Shown: one piece after another, positions 1-8,456 of the stretch
How positions within the stretch are numbered: the stretch's first letter is position 1
Layout of the letters: the number at the start of each line of letters is the position of its first letter
Source: Streptomyces sp. NBC_01224
GTDB taxonomy: Bacteria; Actinomycetota; Actinomycetes; Streptomycetales; Streptomycetaceae
Assembly (NCBI RefSeq): GCF_036002945.1
Contig: NZ_CP108529.1
Span: forward strand, 6,319,001 to 6,383,000
Length of the DNA: 64,000 bases
Reading direction: 5' to 3'
Notes under the pieces: model-generated
Databases searched by the model: none
Told to the model about the DNA's origin: nothing
What the model saw: only the letters and a program-made list of their open reading frames with translations
Made by a program: the position numbers and the translations under genes

Positions 1-2
1 TG

Positions 3-2132
3 GAGCGGGCGGGCGGCTTCGAGGAGTCGCACTCGCACGCGACCTCGCACCTGCTGCTCCCGGAGGACCCGAACCTCCTGGCGGGCGAGTGCGGCCCGAC
101 AGACGCGGACACGGATGCATACACAGACGCGCCGCTGGTGCTGGTGGACGACGAATTCTCCACGGGCAACACCGTGCTCAACACCATCCGCGCGCTGCAC
201 GAGCGATACCCGCGGAGCCGGTACGTCGTCGTCGCCCTGGTGGACATGCGGTCGCCGACCGACCAGGGAAGGCTGACCGAGTTCGCCGCGGAGATCGGCG
301 CACGCGTCGACCTGGTGGCGAGGAGCTCGGGCACGGTCACCCTCCCGGAGGGCGTCCTGGAGAAGGGCCGGGCACTGGTCGCCGCGCATGAGGGGGCCGG
401 TTCCGCCGGTCCCCGAGCGACTGTCGAGCAGGGGCGCCGACCGTGCACCCGGGTGGACCTCCAGTGGCCCGCCGGTGTGCCCGACGGCGGACGGCACGGC
501 TTCACCCCCGCCCACCGGGCCGCCCTCGAACCGGTCCTCCCGGCCATGGCCGCCCGTATCGCCGCGTCACTGGGTGAAGCCCGCCGTGTACTGATCCTCG
601 GCTTCGAGGAGCTGATGTACGCCCCCCTCCGCCTGGGCACGGCCCTGGAGGACCACACCGAAGCCGAGGTGCGCTACTCGACGACCACGCGTTCCCCCGT
701 CCTCGCCGTGGACGATCCCGGCTATGCGATACGCAGCCGGCTGGTCTTCCCGGCCCACGACAATCCGGCCGACGGCCCCGGTGACCGGTACGCGTACAAC
801 GTCGCGGGCGCCGGTTTCGATGCCGTGGTCGTGACCATCGACTCCACCGCCGACACCCCCGAACTCCACGCCCCCGACGGCCTGTTGGCGCAGCTCGCCG
901 CGCACACCGACCACGTCCTGCTCGCGGTCGTCCCCTCGTACGTCCCGTCGGGCCTCCCCTCGTACGTCTCCGAACGGCAGGAACCCTCCATGCTGCCCGA
1001 GCCCCTCCGCGGCCCCGCCTTCTCCTCCTATGCGCCGGACGAAGTCGGCTGGCTGCTCCAGGACCTCTCGGACACCGAACTGGAGGCGCCCACCGAGGAG
1101 CGCGAGGAAGCGATACAGAGCGGTGGCGCGCACTACGCCGAGTCGCTCCCCGTCGAGTACCAGCCGTCCGCCCAGTACCAGAGCCTGTTCAAGGCGGCGC
1201 TGGACCTGTCGGCCGCACGCGTCGCCCGCGCCGTCGGCACCGTCACCGAGACGGTCCTCGCCGAGCGCGGCGCTCGCCCCGTACTGGTCTCGCTCGCCAG
1301 GGCCGGCACTCCCGTCGGCGTACTCATGCGCCGCTGGGCCCGGCACCGGCACGGACTCGACCTGCCGCACTACGCCGTCTCCATCGTGCGGGGCCGCGGC
1401 ATCGACGCAAACGCCCTGCGCTGGCTGGCCGCCCACCACGATCCGGCGGATGTCGTCTTCGTCGACGGCTGGACCGGCAAGGGGGCGATCACGCGTGAAC
1501 TGTCCGCGGCGCTCGACGGGTTCGACGGATTCAACCCCGAGATCGCGGTCCTGGCCGACCCGGGCGGCTGCGTCCGCACCTACGGCACCCGCGAGGACTT
1601 CCTCATTCCGTCCGCCTGCCTCAACTCCACCGTTTCCGGGCTGATCTCGCGGACCGTCCTCCGGTCCGACCTGGTCGGACCCGACGATTTCCACGGCGCG
1701 AAGTTCTACCGGGAGCTTGCGGACACCGATGTGTCCGGCCACTTCCTCGACACCGTCGCCGACCACTTCGACGAGGTCGCCGACGCCGTGGACGCCGAGG
1801 CCAAGGAGCTGCTCGCGGCCGACCGCGCACCCACCTGGGAGGGATGGGCCGCGGTGGAACGGATCAGCGAGGAGTACGGCATCCACGATGTGAACCTGGT
1901 CAAGCCGGGCGTCGGCGAGACGACCCGCGTACTGCTGCGCCGCGTCCCGTGGAAGATCCTCGCCAAGCGCGGCGCGGGCGCCGACCTCGAGCACATCCGC
2001 CTGCTGGCCGAGCAGCGGGGCGTACCGGTCGAAGAGATTGACGAACTCCCTTACACCTGCGTCGGGTTGATCCACCCGAAGTACACCAGGGGTGCGACGG
2101 GCGCGGACGGCAAGGCGGTGGAGTCGAAGTGA
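3..2132 (+). CDS. PRTase-TRSP-PRTase-PELOTA fusion of the Ter stress system (5' partial)
   Basis: The reading frame is open to the window edge, so the N-terminus is missing. Domains in order: a first phosphoribosyltransferase segment with the PRPP-loop motif VLVDDEFSTGNT near nt 130; a TRSP-like segment (LILGFEELMYAPLRLG) near nt 590-640; a second PRTase-like/StiP segment (LVSLARAGTPVGVLMRRW, then VFVDGWTGKGA) near nt 1280-1490; and a C-terminal PELOTA-like RNA-binding segment (VNLVKPGVGET to CVGLIHPKYT). In other bacteria these four modules belong to the predicted nucleoside-like biosynthetic arm of tellurium-resistance (Ter) clusters, usually as separate or partly fused genes. Its stop overlaps the next start by 4 nt (GTGA), so it is coupled to the HAD hydrolase. 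The domain naming is recognition by motif. The chemistry is predicted in the literature and not proven here. Confidence 0.85.
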   Translation, partial: ERAGGFEESHSHATSHLLLPEDPNLLAGECGPTDADTDAYTDAPLVLVDDEFSTGNTVLNTIRALHERYPRSRYVVVALVDMRSPTDQGRLTEFAAEIGARVDLVARSSGTVTLPEGVLEKGRALVAAHEGAGSAGPRATVEQGRRPCTRVDLQWPAGVPDGGRHGFTPAHRAALEPVLPAMAARIAASLGEARRVLILGFEELMYAPLRLGTALEDHTEAEVRYSTTTRSPVLAVDDPGYAIRSRLVFPAHDNPADGPGDRYAYNVAGAGFDAVVVTIDSTADTPELHAPDGLLAQLAAHTDHVLLAVVPSYVPSGLPSYVSERQEPSMLPEPLRGPAFSSYAPDEVGWLLQDLSDTELEAPTEEREEAIQSGGAHYAESLPVEYQPSAQYQSLFKAALDLSAARVARAVGTVTETVLAERGARPVLVSLARAGTPVGVLMRRWARHRHGLDLPHYAVSIVRGRGIDANALRWLAAHHDPADVVFVDGWTGKGAITRELSAALDGFDGFNPEIAVLADPGGCVRTYGTREDFLIPSACLNSTVSGLISRTVLRSDLVGPDDFHGAKFYRELADTDVSGHFLDTVADHFDEVADAVDAEAKELLAADRAPTWEGWAAVERISEEYGIHDVNLVKPGVGETTRVLLRRVPWKILAKRGAGADLEHIRLLAEQRGVPVEEIDELPYTCVGLIHPKYTRGATGADGKAVESK

Positions 2133-3004
2133 CCATCCCGGCCACCGCGGCCACCCCGGCCACCGGGACCGCCCCCATGACACTGGTCGCCAGCGACCTC
2201 GACCGCACCCTGATCTACTCGACGGCGGCGCTCCAGCTCCCCATGCCGGACGCCGAGGCCCCCCGGCTGCTCTGCGTAGAGGTGTACGACCACAAGCCGC
2301 TCTCCTACATGACCGAGACGGCCGCGACACTGCTCGACGAACTCGCCCGCACCACGGTCTTCGTCCCGACGACCACCCGTACCCGCGAGCAGTACGGGCG
2401 CATCCATCTCCCCGGTCCCGCACCGCGGTTCGCGATCTGCGCCAACGGGGGGCACCTCCTCGTCGACGGCGAATCCGACCCCGACTGGCAGACGCAGGTC
2501 TCCCGCAGGCTCGCCGACGAATGCGCCTCGCTCGCCGAGGTCCGCGCCCATCTCCTGGCCGCGGCCGACCCAGCCTGGCTGCTCAAGGAACGGGTCGCCG
2601 AGGACCTCTTCGCCTATCTCGTCGTCGAACGCGCGCTGCTGCCCGAGGGCTGGGTCAAGGAACTGGGGGAGTGGGCGGAGACTCGCGGCTGGACCGTGTC
2701 CCTCCAGGGCCGCAAGATCTACGCCGTGCCGGGCCCGCTCACCAAGAGCGCGGCCATGAACGAAGTCGCCCGGCGCACCGGCGCCACGCTCACCCTCGCC
2801 GCCGGTGACAGCCTCCTCGACGCCGATCTGCTCCTCGCCGCCGACCGTGCCTGGCGCCCGGCCCACGGCGAACTCGCCGACACCGGCTGGAGTGCCCCGC
2901 ACGTCGATGTGACGGCAGAGCACGGTGTGGCGGCGGGCGAGGAGATCCTGCGCCACTTCCTCAGGGCTTCGGGCCCGGGGGCAGGCGCTCTCGTCCAGCA
3001 GTAG
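2129..3004 (+). CDS. HAD-superfamily hydrolase of the Ter biosynthetic unit
   Basis: This 291-residue soluble protein starts at a GTG that overlaps the preceding stop. HAD motif I is clear near residue 18-25 (VASDLDRTL, nucleophile and acid Asp). A threonine-bearing motif II (FVPTTTRT) is near residue 73. The Lys (LTKSAA) and the motif IV acidic region (LAAGDSLLDADLLL) lie near residues 200-235, and the cap is of the Cof/sucrose-phosphatase type. HAD phosphatases of this group accompany the PRTase/TRSP/PELOTA proteins in Ter-type stress operons, where they are thought to dephosphorylate the pathway product. The tight overlap with the upstream gene supports a shared job. The substrate is unknown. 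Confidence 0.85.
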   Translation: MTIPATAATPATGTAPMTLVASDLDRTLIYSTAALQLPMPDAEAPRLLCVEVYDHKPLSYMTETAATLLDELARTTVFVPTTTRTREQYGRIHLPGPAPRFAICANGGHLLVDGESDPDWQTQVSRRLADECASLAEVRAHLLAAADPAWLLKERVAEDLFAYLVVERALLPEGWVKELGEWAETRGWTVSLQGRKIYAVPGPLTKSAAMNEVARRTGATLTLAAGDSLLDADLLLAADRAWRPAHGELADTGWSAPHVDVTAEHGVAAGEEILRHFLRASGPGAGALVQQ

Positions 3005-3062
3005 CAGTATGTGACGACGGGACGGGCGGTTCCTGCCCGGTGGGACCAACGAGGAGCATGCG

Positions 3063-3722
3063 ATGACCAAGGGTAACGAAACCAAGATCACGGACGAGCT
3101 GTACGCGTACATGCTGGCGCACAACCCACCGCTCGACGCGGTGCAGCGCGAGCTCGTCGAGACCACGTACGCACGCCTCCCCGACCAGGCCGGCATGCAG
3201 TCCGCCGAGGAACAGGGACCGCTGCTCGCCTTCCTCGTCCGGCTGACCGGGGCCCGGCACATCGTGGAGGTCGGGACGTTCACCGGCTTCTCCGCCCTGT
3301 CGATGGCACAGGCGCTGCCCGCCGACGGAAGGCTGATCGCCTGTGATGTCTCGGAGGAGTGGACCGCCTACGGCCGGAAGGCGTGGGAGAAGGCGGGCGT
3401 CGCCGACCGGATCGAACTCCGTATCGCCCCCGCGCTCGACACACTGCGGGCGATGCCGGCCGAGCCGCACATCGACGTCGCCTACCTGGACGCGGACAAG
3501 GGCAACTACATCCCGTACTGGGAGGAACTGGTGCCCAGGATGCGGCAGGGCGGTCTCGTCGTCACGGACAACGTGCTCTTCCACGGCAGGGTGACCGACC
3601 CGCAGGCGACCGGCGGAGCGGCGGCGATCAAGGAATTCAACGACCATGTGGCCGCCGATCCGCGGATGGACAGCGTGCTGCTCACCGTGTCGGACGGGCT
3701 GACGCTCTCCCGTAAGCGGTAG
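3063..3722 (+). CDS. Cation-dependent class I SAM O-methyltransferase
   Basis: A 219-residue member of the caffeoyl-CoA/catechol O-methyltransferase family (methyltransf_3). The SAM-binding motif I is VEVGTFTGFSALSMA (about residues 67-81). The metal-binding acidic residues are in YLDADKGNY (about 140) and in TDNVLFHG (about 165), as expected for a Mg-dependent enzyme. The start is set by a GAGGAG ribosome site 8 nt upstream of ATG 3063. It lies 58 nt after the HAD gene on the same strand and may be cotranscribed, but it has no obvious link to Ter chemistry. The family methylates catechols and other vicinal dihydroxy compounds; the specific substrate cannot be read from the sequence. Confidence 0.88.
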   Translation: MTKGNETKITDELYAYMLAHNPPLDAVQRELVETTYARLPDQAGMQSAEEQGPLLAFLVRLTGARHIVEVGTFTGFSALSMAQALPADGRLIACDVSEEWTAYGRKAWEKAGVADRIELRIAPALDTLRAMPAEPHIDVAYLDADKGNYIPYWEELVPRMRQGGLVVTDNVLFHGRVTDPQATGGAAAIKEFNDHVAADPRMDSVLLTVSDGLTLSRKR

Positions 3723-3754
3723 GAGCCGCAGGCCGTGACTCCGATTGCCCGCTC

Positions 3755-3973
3755 TCAGCCGCAGCAACCCCCGCCGCAGCAGCCGCCACCGCCGGCCGAC
3801 GGTGCGGCGGGCGCGGACTTGGCCGACGAGCCGCCCACGGCCACGGTGGAGAGAAGCTTCACGGTGTCGGCGTGCCCGGCAGGGCAGGAGGCCGGGTCCG
3901 AGGACTGAGCCATCGGGCGGCTGAGTTCGAACGTGTCTCCGCAGGAGCGGCAGCGGTACTCGTAACGAGGCAT
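3755..3973 (-). CDS. FmdB-type zinc-ribbon protein
   Basis: This 72-residue protein begins MPRYEYRCRSCGDTFE, the signature of the FmdB/CxxC_CxxC_SSSS regulatory zinc-ribbon family. The first knuckle is CRSC and the second is a CPAGH-like pair near residue 31-35. The C-terminal tail is very glycine/cysteine rich (GGGGCCGGGCCG). The family was named after a putative regulator of formamidase genes, but most members have no tested function. It converges on the O-methyltransferase gene, with only 32 nt between the two stops. Confidence 0.85.
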   Translation of the reverse strand: MPRYEYRCRSCGDTFELSRPMAQSSDPASCPAGHADTVKLLSTVAVGGSSAKSAPAAPSAGGGGCCGGGCCG

Positions 3974-4049
3974 GGCCCCAGGCTATCCGGCGCCGGCCCG
4001 GGGCAGACAGACATGACGGCCGACCGGTGGTACGGGGACGTGGTACGGG

Positions 4050-4640
4050 TCACGGACGGCGGACAACGGGCATCGTCGGCGGCGTTGCCTTCCGGCCCAT
4101 CCGCGTCTCCCGCGCGGCCTCGTCGGGATGGCGGGCCCGCCAGTACGGGTTGTCGTGCGGAAGACCGCCGCTGACCCGCCCGTACATCCCGAACATCATC
4201 AGCATCAAGCCGACCACAAAGCTGAACAGCACATTCTGCATGTGGAAGGCGAGGAAATTGTAGTCGGTGTCGAGCAGCGCGAGATTGATGAATCCGCTGA
4301 GGATGAAGGCGACGCCCAGAATCATGTTGAGCGTCGAGGCGAAGTTGCCGCCGATCACCATCCCGATGAACAGCAGCAGGCCGACGCAGATGGACAGGAC
4401 GCTGAGGGCACCGTTCGTGTTGAGACCGGCGACCGTGGCACCGCCGGTGCTGAAGAAGCCGATCTCGTTGATCAGCCCCAGGATTCCGAAGGCGAGAAGC
4501 ACCAGCCCCATCAGTCCCGCCCCGACCCGGTAGACGCGGTTCAGCCGGTGATCGACTGGAAGGTGTTTGTCGAGCTGGGTGACCTTACGGCGGCGCCGCG
4601 GGGTCTGTCGTCCGGTGGCGTGCAGTACATGGGTGGCCAT
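4050..4640 (-). CDS. DUF4383 four-TM membrane protein
   Basis: A 196-residue integral membrane protein matching the actinobacterial DUF4383 family. Four hydrophobic segments follow an Arg-rich N-terminus (HATGRQTPRRRRKV), and the C-terminal cytoplasmic tail ends in RMGRKATPPTMPVVRRP. The ATG at 4640 is chosen over a longer in-frame start because a GGAGG ribosome site sits 5 nt upstream of it. The function of the family is unknown. It stands alone between the zinc-ribbon gene and the next reverse-strand gene. Confidence 0.82.
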   Translation of the reverse strand: MATHVLHATGRQTPRRRRKVTQLDKHLPVDHRLNRVYRVGAGLMGLVLLAFGILGLINEIGFFSTGGATVAGLNTNGALSVLSICVGLLLFIGMVIGGNFASTLNMILGVAFILSGFINLALLDTDYNFLAFHMQNVLFSFVVGLMLMMFGMYGRVSGGLPHDNPYWRARHPDEAARETRMGRKATPPTMPVVRRP

Positions 4641-4770
4641 TTCGGCCTCCTTCGCGCGTACTACCAGGATCCGTCCACGGGGATGCTGCCGCACATCAGA
4701 AGGGCCGAGGGACCCGAACCCGGCGTATCAGAACCCGACGTATCAGGAGAGCTGCCGCCGCCCCCGCACA

Positions 4771-6156
4771 TCACCCGCCGGCCCCGCGCTCCTCACGGAT
4801 CTCGGAGACCACCCGCGCCGCCGTCTGCCGTACCGCTTCGGTCTCGGCCAGAAAGTGCCAGTAGTCGGGGTGGCGCCCCTCCAGACCGGCGACGGCGCGC
4901 TCCAGCCGGGCCACGGCATCGTCCAGCGGACGGGCATGACGCGGATCGGGCGTGTTGCGCCCGGCCATGGCCAGGCGCTGGGCGTCCCGGATCGCGAACC
5001 GGGTTCGCTGGATCTCCTGCTGCGGGTCCTTGGCCACATCGTTCAGCCGGTGCAGCCGGTCGCCGGCCGCGGACACCGCCTCGTCCGTGGCGTTCAGCAG
5101 GGCGCGCACCGTGCTCAGCCGGGAGGTCGCATCGGCCCACCGCTGCTCGTCCCGAGCCTTGGCGGCTTCCTTCAGCTTCTCCTCGGCCTGCCGCACATTG
5201 GTTGCCGCCTGCTCCGGCACCGGCTGGAGGTCCTGCCAGCACGCCGCAGAGAACCGCCGCCGCAGCTCGCTCAGCACCGGCTCCACGGAGCCCGCCCGGG
5301 TCGTCAACGCCTGGGCGCGGGTACGCAGAGACACCAGCCGGTGGTCGATCTCGGCGGCCCGTTCGGGCAACTGGGCCGCCTCTGCCCGTACCGCCTCGGC
5401 ATCGCGCAGCACCCGATCGGCACGCTGCAGGGTCTCCGGAACGCCGTGCCGACCGGCGCCCTGGTTGAGCTTGGTCAGCTCGGGAGCGAGGGCCGCCAGC
5501 CGCGCGGCGAGGTCGTCCGCCCGCAATCCGGACGCCCGCACCGCATCGAGAGCATTGCTCGCACCGAGGAGCGACTGCCGGGCCCGCTCCACGGCGGGCG
5601 CGAGCCGGGCGAGCTGCGTCTCCGCGTTGCCCAGCAGCGGCCCGAGCCCCTGCGCGAACCGGTCCAGCTCGGCCTTGACCCGCACCAGCTCGTCCTTGGC
5701 CGTGGTCAGCTCGGTCCTGGCACGGGCCGCGACGGCCGGCTCCAGATCGTCCCGGTCCAGGTCGTGTGCGTCGACTGCGGTGATGTACGTATGACTGGCC
5801 TCGTCGATCCGCCGCCCGAGAGCAGCGAAGTCATCCACGGCCTTGCGCGCACCGGGCGAGCTGTCCACCGCAGTGATCGTCTCGATCGAGATCCGCAGAT
5901 CGCGCTGGGCCGTGTCCAGCTCGTAGAAGGCGGCAGCGGCAGCGTCCTTCGCGGCCTGCGCAACGGCGCGCTGACTCTCCCCGCGCCCGCCGAACCAGCG
6001 CCTCGTACCGCCACCGGCGAACGCGGCCGGCAACGCGGCGGCGAGCAGCGGCACCGGCAGCAGCATCAGCACAAGGACGTCCCCGACACCCCTGACACCC
6101 CTGGCGGCGGAACTCTCACCCGCTCTCGCCTGCGGCCGCGCGTGTGTCGCCGTCAC
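4771..6156 (-). CDS. Single-pass membrane protein with long coiled-coil body
   Basis: A 461-residue protein with one N-terminal hydrophobic segment (VLVLMLLPVPLLAAALPAAFA). The remaining ~400 residues are almost all Ala/Glu/Arg/Leu helix with heptad character (for example TELTTAKDELVRVKAELDRFA and RQAEEKLKEAAKARDEQR). The GTG at 6156 is preferred because a GGGAGAGGGA ribosome site precedes it; a longer frame to 6201 is open but lacks one. I do not recognise a named family with certainty. Similar Streptomyces proteins are annotated as hypothetical membrane or TPM-domain-linked proteins, but no TPM domain is visible here. A spacer or envelope-organising role would fit the shape, as inference only. 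Confidence 0.75.
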   Translation of the reverse strand: MTATHARPQARAGESSAARGVRGVGDVLVLMLLPVPLLAAALPAAFAGGGTRRWFGGRGESQRAVAQAAKDAAAAAFYELDTAQRDLRISIETITAVDSSPGARKAVDDFAALGRRIDEASHTYITAVDAHDLDRDDLEPAVAARARTELTTAKDELVRVKAELDRFAQGLGPLLGNAETQLARLAPAVERARQSLLGASNALDAVRASGLRADDLAARLAALAPELTKLNQGAGRHGVPETLQRADRVLRDAEAVRAEAAQLPERAAEIDHRLVSLRTRAQALTTRAGSVEPVLSELRRRFSAACWQDLQPVPEQAATNVRQAEEKLKEAAKARDEQRWADATSRLSTVRALLNATDEAVSAAGDRLHRLNDVAKDPQQEIQRTRFAIRDAQRLAMAGRNTPDPRHARPLDDAVARLERAVAGLEGRHPDYWHFLAETEAVRQTAARVVSEIREERGAGG

Positions 6157-6227
6157 ATCCCTCTCCCGTGCCGTTTCGCCCTGCCCGGTACATTCTCCCA
6201 CCAGGTAAGGACGAACACACGGGTCGG

Positions 6228-6992
6228 TTAGTTCACGCTTCGGACCGTGACTTGGCCGTTGTCGCTCCGGGCCTTCACCACATGGCTGCTGTCGTCGCTG
6301 CGCGGCGCGTCCACCGAGACTTGTCCGTTGTGGGCGACGGCGTCCACCGCATACCTCACGGAGCCGCCCGGCAGATCGATGGTGATCCCGCCGTTGTCAC
6401 TCTCGGTGTCCACGAGATCGGGCACGGAGGTGAACCCCAGCCGGATCATGCCGTTGTCGGACCGAGCCGATACGGACTTGGCCGAGATCCCTTCGGTGGC
6501 GATGCCACCGTTGTCGCTCCCCAGTTTGAGCGGCCCGCTGGAGTCCCGGACGGTCACCTTCCCGTTGTCGGCGTGGAGCGTAAGGGGAGTGTCGAAGCCG
6601 GACGCGACGACCTTCCCGTTGTCCCCCTTGACGACCACGGCCACCCCGCGCGGCACCTTCACCTGGTGCTGCGAGGCACAGTCGCTGATCACGGCCCTGC
6701 ACTTCACCTGGAGCGTGAGCGTGTCGTCCTGCATCTTCCACTTGGGATCGGGCCCGTTCCCGAGAACCACCCACCCGTCGACATGACGGGTCACCTCGAC
6801 TTTCCGTACATCGGCCGGTACGAGCTCCAGAGACGTGTCACCGGAGTAGATGGTCAGCGTCTTCCCACTGAGCGCGAAGGACTTGTGCTCGGCGGGCGCG
6901 TCGCCCGGATCCGTACTGCCGCAGCCGGTGAGGGCAAGACCGAGCAGCAGGGCCCCACCGGATGCGATGAGAGTGCGGGTACGGAGTGCCAC
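6228..6992 (-). CDS. DUF4097 beta-helix lipoprotein
   Basis: This 254-residue lipoprotein has a signal peptide and lipobox (LLLGLALTGC) near the N-terminus. The body is a chain of short beta repeats built on SDNG/DNGxV (KGDNGKVVAS, HADNGKVTVR, SDNGGIATEG, SDNGMIRLGF, SDNGQVTVRS), the DUF4097 right-handed beta-helix pattern. GTG 6992 is chosen because a GGGGGAAAG ribosome site lies just upstream. The family is often called a putative adhesin. It is likely anchored on the outer face of the cytoplasmic membrane. No function is assigned. Confidence 0.85.
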   Translation of the reverse strand: MALRTRTLIASGGALLLGLALTGCGSTDPGDAPAEHKSFALSGKTLTIYSGDTSLELVPADVRKVEVTRHVDGWVVLGNGPDPKWKMQDDTLTLQVKCRAVISDCASQHQVKVPRGVAVVVKGDNGKVVASGFDTPLTLHADNGKVTVRDSSGPLKLGSDNGGIATEGISAKSVSARSDNGMIRLGFTSVPDLVDTESDNGGITIDLPGGSVRYAVDAVAHNGQVSVDAPRSDDSSHVVKARSDNGQVTVRSVN

Positions 6993-7228
6993 GATGATCT
7001 TTCCCCCAGGTCGTACGGCGGGCGGTCCCGACCGTGTGCGCCTCACCGTACGTACTCCGGCCCACCCGGCAGAATCCGGACGGCTACCGTATGAGGGGTG
7101 GGGATATCCCCCGGACGCCGCTGCGGCTGCCCCGGCTGCGGCTTGGCCCCTGCCGCCTCGTTCGCTGCCGTCCGGGCGGCCGTTTGTGACCGCGGGCCGT
7201 AGTCCATGTACGCTGTTGCCTCATCCAC

Positions 7229-7303
7229 GGGTGCGTAGCTCAGGGGTAGAGCGCTGCTCTTACAAAGCAGATGTCGGCGGTTCGAAACCGTCCGCGCCCA
7301 CCA
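7229..7303 (+). tRNA. tRNA-Val (anticodon UAC)
   Basis: A full cloverleaf can be folded: 7-bp acceptor stem GGGTGCG/CGCGCCC (one G-T pair), D arm GCTC/GAGC, anticodon stem CTGCT/AGCAG around loop CTTACAA (anticodon TAC, valine GTA), and T arm GGCGG/CCGTC around TTCGAAA. The 3' CCA is encoded. Its 3' half is repeated at 12005-12050, so this gene served as an integration site. Confidence 0.97.
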
Positions 7304-7308
7304 GTCAG

Positions 7309-7341
7309 AACGCCCCCGCAGCGACTCGCTGCGGGGGCGTT
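7309..7341 (+). terminator. Terminator after tRNA-Val
   Basis: A perfect 15-bp inverted repeat (AACGCCCCCGCAGCG and its complement) with a 3-nt loop begins 5 nt after the tRNA CCA. It is a strong GC hairpin without a long T run, typical of Streptomyces. Confidence 0.85.
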
Positions 7342-8093
7342 GACGGTAGTACTTGACGGCAGTTCCTCATGCGCATCGGGTAGCGGTGGGCTGCGTGAGT
7401 AGAAACCTTCTCTACGAGTTCAAGGCGCCGCACAAGCGCGGCGCGCGCCGCAGCCCCCGGCTGGGGGCTGCCTCTGTCTTCGCCCCGGCTGCCCCTGGTC
7501 GGGCGGCGGCGCACCGAGCGCGGACGCCCAGCTCGAGAGAAAACGGCCGGCACGGGGGTGGGGGAAACCCGCTGTGGCTGGGGCTCGGTCGGCTCCACGG
7601 CTTTAAGCCCGGAGAACTGAGCTGATGTGCGCCGATCCCGCGCATCGGGAGCCGTGCCAGTTGAGTGTCCAACTGCGTGACAACGCCGACGCACAGCAGC
7701 GGACGAGAGTGGACGTCTGCGGACCATGAGTGCAGGTGAGAGCCGCGCCAGCCCAAGGCAGCGCCCCCGCCCAAGTTGCTTCGGGACGAAGAGGTCATCG
7801 TCCAACGCCTCGCCATCACGGTTCCGCTGTCGCGGCTTGCTCTGGCAAACAGCTCCAAGCAGCGTGGCTGAGGCCGGTGGGGGTGCAGCGAGGCACACGC
7901 GCGCCTAATCGATCGGCGCGCCCGCCGTCGTCGCTGACTTTCGTCGGCTGAGGTTCGTGCCACGACCGTGCCAGATGCAGGGGTCAGTCACGGTCAACAC
8001 CGGTGTCCTGCGATCGAGTACAGGCCCGCTGCCTCGGCCGGAGAAGCCGCAGATCAGGCATCAGATCACCCAGCCTCTCTCCTAGAGTGGTGA
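7342..8093. other. Gene-poor spacer inside the tRNA-Val element
   Basis: I see no convincing gene in these 750 nt. Every open frame lacks a ribosome site and family character. The stretch carries one copy of a 45-nt repeat at 7660-7704. Its other copy is at 9619-9663 (39 of 45 bases the same). Confidence 0.6.
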
Positions 8094-8456
8094 TCACACG
8101 TCGGGTGGGCCGGACACGGGGCGGGGAGTTTCCAGGCGAAGGACGAGTGCACGCAGGGCGCGAAGTTCGGTGTCCAGGGCCTGTGCGCCTTTGCGGCTGA
8201 GGGTGATCCATGTTCGGGGGCGCCGACCGGCGTAGCCCTTCTCCATAGTGATCAGGCCTGAGTCCTCAAGCACCTTCAGGTGCCGGGAGAGGTTTCCGTC
8301 GGTGACGGCCAGTTGCTTCTTCAGGAAGCCGAACTCGACCCGGTCGGCTTCGCGGGCGACGGTGAGGATGCCGAGCCGCACGCGCTGGTGGACGGTATCG
8401 TCCAGCGACTGAGTCGGATGCAGTCCTTGCTGGTCGTCCGGCGTAGCGGCGCTCAC
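8094..8456 (-). CDS. Winged-helix transcriptional regulator (HTH_34/MarR-like)
   Basis: A 120-residue single-domain regulator. The recognition region reads FLKKQLAVTDGNLSRHLKVL followed by a wing GYAGRRPRTWITLSRKG, the pattern of the small winged-helix family that binds as a dimer. GTG 8456 is the start because it overlaps the stop of the membrane gene by 4 nt (GTGA), so the two are translationally coupled. The pair probably autoregulates through the palindrome at 9355-9371, upstream of the membrane gene. In related pairs the membrane partner is often of unknown function. Confidence 0.85.
   Translation of the reverse strand: MSAATPDDQQGLHPTQSLDDTVHQRVRLGILTVAREADRVEFGFLKKQLAVTDGNLSRHLKVLEDSGLITMEKGYAGRRPRTWITLSRKGAQALDTELRALRALVLRLETPRPVSGPPDV

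Noticed and set aside
567..2423. Long reverse-strand open frame across the PRTase fusion
   Set aside because: Antisense shadow of strongly biased GC-rich codons; composition is Arg/Gly/Ala-rich with no domain, ribosome site or neighbour support.
7412..7963. 183-residue reverse frame in the element
   Set aside because: It passes through the 45-nt repeat, has no ribosome site and no family character.
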